A stretch of 64,000 nucleotides of DNA from JBMNOZ01 sp050943335. Lineage in GTDB: Bacteria > Bacillota > Desulfitobacteriia > Desulfitobacteriales > Syntrophobotulaceae. The notes under the pieces were generated by a model. The model was not told the DNA's origin. It worked only from the letters and a program-made list of their open reading frames with translations, and made no database searches. This document shows, piece by piece, positions 1 through 8,154 of the stretch. Numbering within the stretch: the first letter of the stretch is position 1; each line of letters opens with the position of its first letter. Position numbers and translations under genes: made by a program. The DNA lies in assembly GCA_050943335.1 (NCBI GenBank), contig JBMNOZ010000007.1:1-64000 (forward strand), written 5' to 3'.

Positions 1-105
1 ACCGACTAACCCATTCAACCATTAATTTCTAAATATGGAAACAGGGGTGCTACATATTTGAACTTCCGGAATGCTATATTTTTTGCTTGCCAAAAACACT
101 ATTAC

Positions 106-135
106 TTGACCCCAGCATATACTGGAAAGTATACT
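106..135 (+). promoter_or_regulatory. Sigma-A type promoter of the TolC-like gene
   Basis: A -35 element TTGACC (106-111) and a -10 element TATACT (130-135) are separated by 18 bases, about 58 bases upstream of the start codon at 193. A palindrome at 118-133 covers most of the spacer and part of the -10. Predicted from consensus only. Confidence 0.55.
118..133. promoter_or_regulatory. Operator-like palindrome overlapping the -10 box
   Basis: TATACT-GGAA-AGTATA is a perfect inverted repeat of two 6-base arms with a 4-base centre. Its right arm overlaps the -10 element of the promoter for the gene at 193, the geometry of a repressor site. The cognate regulator is not evident in this window. 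Confidence 0.45.
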
Positions 136-192
136 TAGTTTATAGACAAAGAATACCAATTTTAACGGTATAATTTACAAGGGAGGATATAT

Positions 193-1314
193 ATGAGAAA
201 AAAAATTGCTTGTGTATTAATTAGTTTGCTATTGCTCTTTCCATCTTCTGTTTTTGCGGCAAGTGACAGGATAAATGTAAAGAAGCTTACTTTCGACAAG
301 GTTGAACAGTATATCAATACATACAATACTCAGATTTATTCCAACAATAAGGCTGTTGCGGATATAAAAGTACCTACGGATAGCGATAGGGCAGAATTGC
401 AAAAAACAATTGACGACATTGATGCGCAAATACAGTATTACGATGGGGAAATTGCGAAACTTGATCGAGATAATCCATTTGAGAAGCCTGTAATTGATAT
501 TTACGAATTCTTAAAAGGTTTAAGTATAATGAACAAAGAAAGTCTAAAGAAACAACTTCAAAGCTTTGACGAGAACCGCAATAAAGCGTTAGAAGCACAA
601 ACACAAGCCATAATGCAGGTTGAAGCCGGCAATAAACAGATTATCTGGGGAGCGGAGCAAATATTTATTGCTTATAATTCTTTAAACCACCAGATAAAGC
701 AGCAGAATAACCAGCTTAATCTTCTTTATAAACAATTAGATATTATGAAGCTTCAGAAAAAACTGGGCATGATTACCGGTCAGACAATTAAAAATGTGGA
801 AATAAGCGCGAAAGAACTTGACTTAGCTATCAAGGCGATGAAAGATCAGCAAAAGTTTATGAAAGAGCAGCTTAATGTAATGCTTAATCAAAATCATGAT
901 ATAGACTTGGAAATCGGTGCTACGCCCGATCCGGACCTAGATCTTATAAATGCGATGAATCTGGAAGAAGATTATAAAAAAGCGGTAGCTTTAAGTTTCG
1001 ATGTCCGGGCTAAATCCGACTCTTATGAAAGAGAAGCAGAGAAAAGAAAGTTTAAGCTGGCTTTTAAAGAAAGCTTTGAAAATGTAGCTGATAAACTAGA
1101 TAGCCTGGAGTTGGAAAAACTTAAGCTTGAAAACCAAAAGAGCTTGTATGATCAAGCGGCACTTAAACATAAATTGGGAATGATATCCAAAGTAGCTTTT
1201 GAAGAACAGCGAATTGCCTATGAAAACCAGCGGTTTAAGGCGCAAGCAGCTGAAGACGAACTTTTCAAAGCTTACCGGCAGTATGAATGGATGAAAAAGG
1301 GGCTTAGCCTCTAG
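193..1314 (+). CDS. TolC-family-like secreted coiled-coil protein
   Basis: A 373-residue protein with a clear N-terminal signal peptide (basic start, leucine-rich core, cleavage near VFA-AS at about residue 22), so it is exported. The rest is almost entirely long alpha-helix and coiled coil. Two halves share a helical pattern, each with a LGMI(T/S) motif (about residues 190 and 327), as in the duplicated helical hairpins of outer-membrane-efflux (TolC) proteins. The start ATG has a strong ribosome binding site (GGGAGG at 181-186). It stands alone with its own promoter and terminator and is 10 kb from the RND adaptor and pump at 11.3-15.6 kb. TolC-like proteins occur in some Clostridia without an outer membrane, where their role is unclear. 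Family assignment is by pattern and moderately sure. Confidence 0.7.
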   Translation: MRKKIACVLISLLLLFPSSVFAASDRINVKKLTFDKVEQYINTYNTQIYSNNKAVADIKVPTDSDRAELQKTIDDIDAQIQYYDGEIAKLDRDNPFEKPVIDIYEFLKGLSIMNKESLKKQLQSFDENRNKALEAQTQAIMQVEAGNKQIIWGAEQIFIAYNSLNHQIKQQNNQLNLLYKQLDIMKLQKKLGMITGQTIKNVEISAKELDLAIKAMKDQQKFMKEQLNVMLNQNHDIDLEIGATPDPDLDLINAMNLEEDYKKAVALSFDVRAKSDSYEREAEKRKFKLAFKESFENVADKLDSLELEKLKLENQKSLYDQAALKHKLGMISKVAFEEQRIAYENQRFKAQAAEDELFKAYRQYEWMKKGLSL

Positions 1315-1320
1315 CAATAA

Positions 1321-1356
1321 AAAGAATCTCGGAGAGTAACCTTCGGGATTCTTTTT
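1321..1356 (+). terminator. Rho-independent terminator of the TolC-like gene
   Basis: AAAGAATC (1321-1328) pairs with GATTCTTT (1347-1354), with further pairing inside, and runs into a T tract just after the TolC-like stop codon. Confidence 0.75.
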
Positions 1357-1372
1357 AATGTAAGCGTCGTAA

Positions 1373-1681
1373 TCGCCAAACAACACGATTTATGGAAACT
1401 ACTTAGACGCAGATAGAGCAGATTACCTGCTTAGAGATTCTTTGCATTTAGGGGTGAGTTATGGTATTTACGATAGGGACAGGCTTGTAAGCTGTATGAC
1501 CATAGGAAAAACAGAAACAGATGCACCCGTATTAGCGATTGAAGAAAAAGGATGGTATACAGCGGAAAGCTTAGTTTTAGCACGTTACCAGATGTTTTCT
1601 CAGGTTTATTTCCATAAAGTTCGGAGGGTTTATGACTACCATATTTACCGCGCTACAAAAGAGATTTTGAAAAAAGTTTAA
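1373..1681 (+). pseudogene. C-terminal remnant of an HD-superfamily phosphohydrolase (COG1078-like)
   Basis: The frame is open from 1373, after an in-frame stop at 1370, and reads LDADRADYLLRDSLHLGVSYG, then VLAIEEKGWYTAESLVLARY and MFSQVYFHKVRR. These are typical of the middle and C-terminal part of COG1078 dGTPase-like HD hydrolases. The N-terminal region with the HD metal-binding residues is absent, there is no ribosome binding site, and the piece follows directly after a terminator. The intact family is about 400 residues or more, so only about a quarter remains. Almost certainly non-functional. The 160 bases after it (1682-1840) hold nothing I recognise. Confidence 0.7.
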
Positions 1682-1840
1682 GTTGCCGGATGGATGTTAT
1701 CCGCCGCCAGATCAGGTTGAGGAGTGCGGCAAAATATGTTAATAATTCCGGAAGTTTTGTAATCCGCACCCCCAATTGCTGATTTTCAAGTGGCCATTGA
1801 CAAATACCGTAGCTGACTTAAAGGAAAGAAGATTGCTTAT

Positions 1841-2737
1841 CTACCAGGGAACTAATACTTTATATCCTTTTGCTTCAAACCATCTCTTTGCTATTTGCGG
1901 TGTAAAACCTTTCCATTCTTCCCTTGGCGTACAGCGGGTATCTCTCGGTATAGCGCCTTTTTCAACTACCGTAACATTTGCACCCCATTCAATAGCGAGT
2001 TCTGATGTCCGATGGACGCAAATGTCCGGGGCATGAAAACCGGCTGCAAGCCTTGTAACAGCAACAACCTGGGCTAATCTCCTTTCAGAAATTCCAGGTA
2101 ATTTACCGAGCGGAGTCCCGACAACCGGAATCCTTTCCATACATCCAGTCACAACCGCTCCATATTTCATTGCCGTTAGAAATGAATCCGCAATCTCTTC
2201 ATTCGTGTGTTCAATGCCCAGTGGTTCAATAAGGGATACTAGATCGAGCGTAGATCTGTTAACCGTTTCCAGCGTGGCGATCCTTTCTGCGGGGTTAAAC
2301 CTGGTATTTACGCCTTCCCGGAGCCTCAGCGTGTGATATACGAATTCCAATCCGGCGTCTACCATTCTTTTGGCGATATTTTCATCAAATTCACCGGTAT
2401 TCAGGCCAAGCTCATATTCACCAGGTACTTCCCGCTTAATTTTCCTTGCCAGTTCAATCAGCTTATCCAGACTGTAAAACTGCGTTGTTCTAAGCACTAG
2501 CCAACGGACACCCTGATCAACAAACTGCTTTGCAAGTTCTATCACTTCTTGCTCGCTAAATTCCTTCTCTTCTTTAACAATTCCCCATTTTTCACCGAAT
2601 GAACAATACTCGAAGTTCATTGGGCAGGTCTTGAAATCAATTCCGATGGCCGCCCAAAGGTATGCCCTGTCTTGGCAAACGACAGAAGCGACTTCCCTGG
2701 CGGTTTTTCCTAAATACTCGCATTCCCAGATTACTTT
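1841..2737 (-). pseudogene. 5'-truncated radical SAM enzyme (BioB/HydE/PylB-like)
   Basis: On the minus strand the frame is open from 2737 and reads a radical SAM start region (DFKTCPMNFEYCSFG) followed by a TIM-barrel-like body ending KGYKVLVPW. The cluster motif, normally CxxxCxxC, has Phe in place of the middle Cys (C-PMN-F-EY-C), which should prevent normal [4Fe-4S] binding. The true start is missing: an in-frame TAG lies at 2738-2740, and beyond it sequence of another gene continues in a different frame. The segment RIPVVGTPLGKLPGISE and the overall order suggest the BioB/HydE/PylB side of the superfamily; the substrate is unknown. A shorter frame starting at the internal ATG at 2620 is unlikely to be a real protein, because it starts inside the cluster motif. 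Confidence 0.65.
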
Positions 2738-2855
2738 CTAAGCCTACATATGTTATTTGAGAACCCTCGATTACAATACAATCGGCCTTTAGAAGCGGCT
2801 GGTTAATATCCCCGGTAACAAATTGTCCAATGTTTTTAATGATGGTCTTTGTCAT
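2738..2855 (-). pseudogene. N-terminal fragment of an enamidase-like amidohydrolase
   Basis: About 38 residues beginning MTKTIIKNIGQFVTGDI and continuing ADCIVIEGSQITYVG match the start of amidohydrolases of the enamidase/imidazolonepropionase type, specifically resembling enamidase of nicotinate fermentation from memory. It has a good ribosome binding site (AGGTGA upstream of the ATG at 2855). The match ends near 2745, where the sequence switches, out of frame, to the radical SAM remnant, so a deletion appears to have fused two genes. The metal-binding His motif and the catalytic barrel are absent. Confidence 0.5.
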
Positions 2856-2901
2856 AGGTTCACCTCATTTTAAATAATTCAGAGCTTCGAAGTGAAAAAA
2901 A

Positions 2902-2931
2902 TGTGGATAACTCTGTGGAAAGTGTGGATAG
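2902..2931 (+). other. Cluster of DnaA-box-like 9-mers
   Basis: TGTGGATAA (2902-2910, a perfect DnaA box on the minus strand), TGTGGAAAG (2914-2922) and TGTGGATAG (2923-2931) lie in the same direction in the gap between the enamidase fragment and dprA. The spacing is tight, as in replication origins or DnaA-binding clusters. No dnaA, dnaN or rpmH is near, so this is not placed as oriC. Confidence 0.4.
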
Positions 2932-3029
2932 GTCAGGGGGGTATGGTTTTGTAACCCTTATCGGTTCTAAACCGGAGACGGCGTCTGAAAAAACTCTTGA
3001 CAGGGGTAAAAAAATGTGCAGGTTGTGGC

Positions 3030-4127
3030 TTAAGGACAGCGGGATATCAGGTTCCCAGGTAAAATTTGGATATAACCTTGAAGCTCCAGGGAGGAAAGGA
3101 TAGCTGTGAGTTTGCTAAATTCCCCTTCTACTAAGGGGAGAAGCTCTTCTGGGCGTTTCGGTGTCTCCAGGGCTTGATAAATTTTTTCCGCTGTCCCTTC
3201 CAAAGGTACTTTTTTGGGCCTGGGCAGGATATTTTCTTTAGGATCGGTTTCTTGCTCTAAGCTGGGCGAGTCTAAACCGGATGGTAGAAGCTGGTCCTTT
3301 TCCAGATAGATTTTCGCTCCTTCTTGGATAAGGCGATTGGTCCCTTTGCTCTCTGTTTGATAGATATTATTGGGAACGGCGTAGACTTCCTTTCCTAATT
3401 CCCGGGCTCGATGAGCGGTAATTAATGTCCCGCTGTTTTTAGCGGCTTCGACTACTAATAATTTATCCAACCAGGCGCTGATCAAATGATTCCGTCTGGG
3501 AAAATAATTTCGTGACGGCCTTACCCCGGGAGGATACTCAGAAATAACGGCCCCGTTTTCAATAATGGCGTCCCTTAAGGAGCGCTGTTCAGATGGATAA
3601 CAGATATCCAGGCCATGGGCTACAAAGGCTATTGTATAGCCTCCGGCTTTGAGGCAGGCGGTATGGGCATACCCGTCTATTCCTTTAGCCAAACCGCTGA
3701 TCACCGGCACTTGGTGATGGGCCAGAAACTCCGCTGCTTCAGTTGCAACTCTTTTGCCGTAATCAGTACATCTCCTGCTCCCGACAATACCTACCCCACC
3801 GCTTTTGAGGCCGGAGTTAGACCGGTAATATAATAGCAGGGGAAAATCCCGGATCTCCTTTAGATGGGGAGGGTATTCGGGACTATTCATTTTAAGGAGC
3901 TTTATATTCAGCTTTTGAGTTTGCGCCCAGATTATTTTGGCTTTTTCCAAATAATTTGGATCTTTAATTTCGGCGTTCAGATTCTTATTGAGCTTAGGAA
4001 TATTAATTAACTCCAAAGTTGAAGAGTGATAGATATTTTCCGGGGTCTGAAAATGGGAGAGTAATATTTTTTGGGTTACCGGCCCCAGGCCTTTAATTAG
4101 GGTTAACCAAATCCAATAAAGATCCAT
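3030..4127 (-). CDS. dprA: DNA-processing protein DprA (Smf)
   Basis: A 365-residue DprA/Smf protein, the single-strand DNA-binding loader of RecA in natural transformation. Visible parts are an N-terminal helical/HhH-like region (residues about 1-70, LIKGLGPVTQKILL), the Rossmann-like DprA domain with GIVGSRRCTDYGKR, SGLAKGIDGYAH and NSGTLITAHRARELGKEVYAVP, and a C-terminal winged-helix region ending LELQGYIQILPGN. Length is normal. The ATG at 4127 lies three bases after the stop of comM, so the two are co-transcribed. Many Firmicutes keep dprA without known competence, so a role in recombination is also possible. Confidence 0.93.
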   Translation of the reverse strand: MDLYWIWLTLIKGLGPVTQKILLSHFQTPENIYHSSTLELINIPKLNKNLNAEIKDPNYLEKAKIIWAQTQKLNIKLLKMNSPEYPPHLKEIRDFPLLLYYRSNSGLKSGGVGIVGSRRCTDYGKRVATEAAEFLAHHQVPVISGLAKGIDGYAHTACLKAGGYTIAFVAHGLDICYPSEQRSLRDAIIENGAVISEYPPGVRPSRNYFPRRNHLISAWLDKLLVVEAAKNSGTLITAHRARELGKEVYAVPNNIYQTESKGTNRLIQEGAKIYLEKDQLLPSGLDSPSLEQETDPKENILPRPKKVPLEGTAEKIYQALETPKRPEELLPLVEGEFSKLTAILSSLELQGYIQILPGNLISRCP

Positions 4128-4130
4128 TTT

Positions 4131-5678
4131 CTACTCTCCAGTGACAAGCATTCCTGCTCGATCTTTATCCAGATCCCTGGACATAAGGGCGGCAGAGATA
4201 TCTTCCGCTCTGATATTTTTGGCTTCGTTTAAATCGGCAAAGGTCCGGGCCAGTTTCAAAAACTTATTATAAGTGCGAGCGCTAAAGCGAAGTTTATCAA
4301 AAGCCAGGCGCAGAAGGTTTTTTGCCCCGTCTTCCAGGCGGCAGTATTCTTTAATCAAGGCTTCATTCATTTGGGCGTTGGCGTTGATATTCTCCAAATT
4401 GCGGAAGCGTTTAAGCTGTATTTCCCTGGCTTTCTGGACTCTTTCCCTCAGTTCGGCTGAGGATTTTCCCTTTTTAGAAGAGGAAAGGTTTAAGAAATCT
4501 ACCGGATGGACATATTTTTGAAGATCAATGCGGTCTAGAATAGGACCGGAGATCTTTTGCCGGTATTTTAAGACTTCATAATCGGTACAGCGGCATTTTT
4601 CCTGTCCGTAGTGGCCGCAGGGGCAGGGGTTCATAGCCGCCACGAGCATAAAACGGCAAGGGAAGGTATGGGTGCTTCGAACCCGGGAGATTGTAACCCG
4701 TCCGTCCTCCATTGGCTGGCGGAGGGCATCGAGAGTTTTCTTTTCAAATTCGGCAATTTCGTCCAAAAAGAGAACACCGTTATGAGCCAAGGAGATCTCT
4801 CCTGGGGCAACAGGGTTCCCTCCCCCGATCAGGGAATTAGTGGAAGCGTTATGGTGGGGGGAGCGAAAGGGCCGCTCTGTTATTAGGTTTTGGTCTTTTA
4901 AGAGACCGGCGACGCTGTAAATTTTAGTTACTTCCAAGGCCTCGCTTTCGGTAAGGGGAGGGAGGATGGTGGGGATCCGTTTGGCGATCATGGATTTTCC
5001 ACAGCCCGGGGAGCCGATCATGAGCATGTTATGTCCCCCGGCAGCGGCGGCAACTATGTATTCGATTAGCATATCCTGGCCCAGAATTTCGGAAAAATCA
5101 ACTGTGGCTGGGGAGTTTTCAGCCTTAGTTTCTTCCTTTTCCACATGGGGGATATAGAGGCTTTTTCCTCCTAAATATTCAACAAGGGTTTTTAAATGGG
5201 AAAAACCCAAAAGTTCGATTCCGCTGACTAAGGAGGCTTCTTTGAGATTGGAGGTGGGAAGGTATAGGCGTTTAAGCCCCATCTCTTTAGCTGTTACAAC
5301 CATGGGCAGCACTCCGCGTACCGATCGGATCTCCCCGGTTAAAGACAATTCGCCGATAAATCCGGCTTGGCTAAGGTTTTCGGAGAGGGGAATTAGCTGT
5401 TTGGTTTCGATAATAACTCCCAGGGCCATTGCCAAGTCAAAATGGGAGCCGCTTTTTTTCATTTCCCCGGGAGCCAGATTGATTACTAGGCGGTTAAGAG
5501 GGTATCTGGCGTCGGAACAGATAATACCAGCTTCGATCCGCTGGCGGGCTTCTTTGACGGCGGTATCCCCGAGACCGACGATTGTTGTATTTGGCAGTCC
5601 CCCTAGGGACATAACTTCCACTTGTACGGGGTAAGCGTTTACCCCATCAACGGCAAAGGATTTAAGTACGGTAGCCAC
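4131..5678 (-). CDS. comM: YifB/ComM family Mg-chelatase-like AAA+ ATPase
   Basis: A 515-residue protein with an N-terminal Lon-like ChlI domain (residues about 20-140), a central Mg-chelatase AAA+ module with Walker A GSPGCGKSM, Walker B GVLFLDEIAEF and a Cys cluster CPCGHYGQEKCRC, and a C-terminal ChlI helical domain. ComM is a hexameric helicase that promotes branch migration when donor DNA is integrated. The start is GTG at 5678, preceded by a GAGAGG ribosome binding site. It is the first gene of a two-gene operon with dprA. Confidence 0.9.
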   Translation of the reverse strand: MATVLKSFAVDGVNAYPVQVEVMSLGGLPNTTIVGLGDTAVKEARQRIEAGIICSDARYPLNRLVINLAPGEMKKSGSHFDLAMALGVIIETKQLIPLSENLSQAGFIGELSLTGEIRSVRGVLPMVVTAKEMGLKRLYLPTSNLKEASLVSGIELLGFSHLKTLVEYLGGKSLYIPHVEKEETKAENSPATVDFSEILGQDMLIEYIVAAAAGGHNMLMIGSPGCGKSMIAKRIPTILPPLTESEALEVTKIYSVAGLLKDQNLITERPFRSPHHNASTNSLIGGGNPVAPGEISLAHNGVLFLDEIAEFEKKTLDALRQPMEDGRVTISRVRSTHTFPCRFMLVAAMNPCPCGHYGQEKCRCTDYEVLKYRQKISGPILDRIDLQKYVHPVDFLNLSSSKKGKSSAELRERVQKAREIQLKRFRNLENINANAQMNEALIKEYCRLEDGAKNLLRLAFDKLRFSARTYNKFLKLARTFADLNEAKNIRAEDISAALMSRDLDKDRAGMLVTGE

Positions 5679-5760
5679 AGATGACCTCTCCCTAAAAACC
5701 CGTTATTTTCCTAATTATACCATAAGCCGCCGCAAGTTCGAGAAAAAATGAGCTCTTGAT

Positions 5761-5792
5761 TAAAAAAAGAACCAGGCTGAAAAAGCCTGATT
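5761..5792 (-). terminator. Rho-independent terminator (minus strand)
   Basis: On the minus strand CAGGCT pairs with AGCCTG around a short loop (5772-5790) and is followed by a run of Ts (5761-5768). It lies about 90 bases downstream of the small secreted protein gene ending at 5883 and before comM. Confidence 0.65.
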
Positions 5793-5882
5793 AAATATTA
5801 AATTCTCTTCTTTTCTAATTTTGAATCTGTTTTCCCGCAAAAATGGATGGGTAATTTCGGGAAAAGAGGAAAAAAGATAGCT

Positions 5883-6311
5883 TTAATACCAATGTACTGG
5901 ACTGGTATAGGAGACATATTCAATATAGGTACCATCGATATAGACGCTTGCTGAGGAAGTCATTCGGTAGTTATAGTTACGTGATACAAACCATTGCCGT
6001 TCCATAATTGCAATGCAGCTGTCTAAGTGGACTTCCGTCCAGCTTTTAATAGTTACCCATCGGCCATTGGTGTACTGTTGAAGCTTTTGAGTGATTTCTA
6101 TTTTGTTTACATTTGGATTACATTCGACACTTGTACCCAGTTTTGCCAGGCCATACTTGTTAATTGAGAAGTGATTGTAGTACGCGTCGATAGCAATCCA
6201 GCTGGGCTTAATAGGGTCATCTATTGCCGGACCTTCTGCGGCCAAGGCCTGCATGGGCAAAAGAAAGGCTAGTATGGCTACCAGCAAAATTACCGTAAAT
6301 TTCTTTTTCAC
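5883..6311 (-). CDS. Small secreted protein of unknown function (DUF6147-like)
   Basis: A 142-residue protein with a signal peptide (KKKFTVILLVAILAFLLPMQALA, cleavage after about residue 24). The mature part is rich in Tyr, Trp and beta-strand-type patterns (SWIAIDAYYNHFSI, WVTIKSWTEVHL, YVSYTSPVHWY) with two Cys (at about residues 63 and 98) that could pair outside the cell. The start is GTG at 6311 with a strong AAAGGGGGTG site. It resembles small extracellular proteins of DUF6147; this family call is from memory and tentative. It lies downstream of the sigma/anti-sigma genes and could be a target of that system, but nothing proves it. Confidence 0.6.
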   Translation of the reverse strand: MKKKFTVILLVAILAFLLPMQALAAEGPAIDDPIKPSWIAIDAYYNHFSINKYGLAKLGTSVECNPNVNKIEITQKLQQYTNGRWVTIKSWTEVHLDSCIAIMERQWFVSRNYNYRMTSSASVYIDGTYIEYVSYTSPVHWY

Positions 6312-6395
6312 GCTTATTCACCCCCTTTCGCTCTCCTCACTATATAAACGAAAAAGGGCGGGGTTTATTACACTTTTTTGAAAAAAAGTAAATAA

Positions 6396-7133
6396 TTATT
6401 CTCTATAGAGGCTCTTAGCCATTTTAATAAGCTCATTTTCCTTAATATTTCCTATAATCCTAAAGAGATAATCATCAGTCCAGACAATATGTGTTTCTCC
6501 CTCTTTTTCGATAACAAAGGCTTCTTTATTATTAATCAGTATAGTTTTGGTAATAGAATCTTCCGTATCAACCCGAAAGTCAAAATCATGGATTAAATGT
6601 TGGTTAAAGCGAATGGTTTGCTTTTTGTTGTTAGTAAAAAGTATAACCTTATGGTTATCAACGTTATTAATATTTGTTATTTTAAACCCTTTCGGAATAT
6701 AACCGGGGATATAACCATCCCAATTTTCCGGAATTTCTGAAATTGTACTTTGATTATTTTTTTCTTGATTCTGGATAATGGTATACTCTTTTTGAGGATT
6801 AAAAATTATATTAAAAGCTCGGAAACCTTCAACAGTGGCTACTGCAATTGTAAAGCTCCCTAGTAAAATTAAGAGGAAGACTGCGGCTTTAGGTATAAGC
6901 TTAAACATTTTCTGCTTGAAAAGTTTAAATCTTTCCGCTTGTTTATGTTCGGCAATGATTTTTTTAATTTTATAATTTAATTCAGGAGGGAGGACATCTT
7001 CCGGGTTTTCATTTTTGTGAACGGGGTTTTCTAAGAGAATATTTTCCACATGGCAGGCAGCGGCATATTCATAAAGGGCCTCGAGCATTTTTTCTTCGGC
7101 TTTCTTTTTCGAGAATTGCTGTTGTATACTCAT
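6396..7133 (-). CDS. Membrane-anchored anti-sigma factor with DUF4367 domain
   Basis: A 245-residue protein: a basic, helical cytoplasmic N-terminal region (residues 1-100), one transmembrane segment (about 105-125, KAAVFLLILLGSFTIAVATV), and an extracellular C-terminal DUF4367-type domain (about 150-245, YIPKGFKITN through DYLFRIIGNI). This is the architecture of an ECF anti-sigma factor, with a cytoplasmic sigma-binding part and an outside sensing part. Its ATG directly abuts the stop codon of the upstream sigma factor gene, indicating translational coupling. If the sigma gene is truly frameshifted, this protein may now lack its partner. Confidence 0.7.
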   Translation of the reverse strand: MSIQQQFSKKKAEEKMLEALYEYAAACHVENILLENPVHKNENPEDVLPPELNYKIKKIIAEHKQAERFKLFKQKMFKLIPKAAVFLLILLGSFTIAVATVEGFRAFNIIFNPQKEYTIIQNQEKNNQSTISEIPENWDGYIPGYIPKGFKITNINNVDNHKVILFTNNKKQTIRFNQHLIHDFDFRVDTEDSITKTILINNKEAFVIEKEGETHIVWTDDYLFRIIGNIKENELIKMAKSLYRE

Positions 7134-7684
7134 CTAAACCACCTCTTGGTCGGCTAATAGTAATTTTCTCAAACTTCTTCGGGCCCGGTGAAGCCTGGTT
7201 CTTGTATTCTCCAAGGTAATGTTCAGCATTTTTGCTATTTCCTGATCGGTATAGTGATAAAAATATTTTAAAGCTAGAATATCTGCATATGAGGGGTGTA
7301 GCTCTTCAATTTTTTCGGCTATTATGGAGAAAGATTCATTGGTTAATAGTATATCTTCAACTCCGGGATCAGAAGCAGGTAAATCAAGATTCATTTCCTG
7401 GAGGGACAGTTCTTGTTGCTTTCTTTTTTCCCTGTAGATATCTATAGAGAGGTTTCTAACAATAATAACGAATAAGGCCTGCCTTTTGTTGCAGTCCAAA
7501 TTTTTTATTTTTTCAAAATTATTGGCAACTTTAAGAAAGGCCTCTTGAACAACGTCTTGTGCTAAATGGATATCCCTTAAGATACGGCAAGCTGTTTGTA
7601 CATAATAGAAGCGTGTTCTATATATAAATCTTCAAGTTGGTTTTGCTGATCGAGATTAAAGAAAGTGGATAACAAAACTACCAT
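7134..7684 (-). pseudogene. ECF sigma factor gene with a frameshift
   Basis: The intact downstream frame (7134-7499, 121 residues) holds the end of region 2 (RNLSIDIYREKRK) and a complete region 4 with a helix-turn-helix (YTDQEIAKMLNITLENTRTRLHRARRSL). The missing region 2 is present upstream: a start codon at 7684 with an excellent site (GGGAGGAG) opens MVVLLSTFFNLDQQNQLEDL, which runs to a stop, while the shifted frame continues TACRILRDIHLAQDVVQEAF into the region above. The frames meet at an AAA run near 7595-7597, where one A seems to have been lost. The joined product would be about 180 residues, normal for an ECF sigma factor. This is either a mutation or a sequencing error. Confidence 0.75.
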
Positions 7685-8154
7685 CTATTCTCCTCCCTTA
7701 TGATGTTACGCAAACCAAATACTCTTATTATTCTGCATAAATCTACCGAAACCTCTTTTTTCCTAATAGTACAAGATATTAAGAAAAAGGACGAATTATT
7801 TAGAATTGTCCTTTAGATTGCGGTTGTTATTTAAGAGAAATTAAGGTGCCCGGACTAATCCAATTAATACGGGAAGGATAGTCCGGGGCTGTGTGTGCAA
7901 ATGAATCTTTTAGGAGTTCTAATAATAATAACGTGAAAAAAGCGTTTATATTACAGTTATCAGAAATATTTTTTTTCACAAGGGTATTTTTTATTAAATT
8001 TATAGTGGGCTGAGGGGACTAAGCGGTGATTTTTAGATCGGAAAATTCCAGTAAAACATAAGAAACGAGAGGTTCTATTTTTATCGGATATGATATAATT
8101 TAGAAAAACTAGGTTCCTATGACAAGAATGTGATTTTTAGGAGGGAAATTTTTA
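7685..8154. other. Divergent intergenic region with a hairpin and a possible promoter
   Basis: This 470-base AT-rich region separates the minus-strand sigma operon from the DsrE-like gene. CCCGGACTA (7849-7857) and TAGTCCGGG (7879-7887) form a 9-bp GC-rich stem, without a T tract on either side, so it is not a standard terminator. A TATAAT at 8094-8099 is a plausible -10 for the gene at 8155, but no good -35 is seen. No coding sequence is recognisable. Confidence 0.4.

Noticed and set aside
7590..7600. Programmed -1 frameshift in the sigma factor gene
   Set aside because: The site does not have the X XXY YYZ slippery pattern, and no downstream stimulatory structure is evident; a mutation or sequencing error is simpler.
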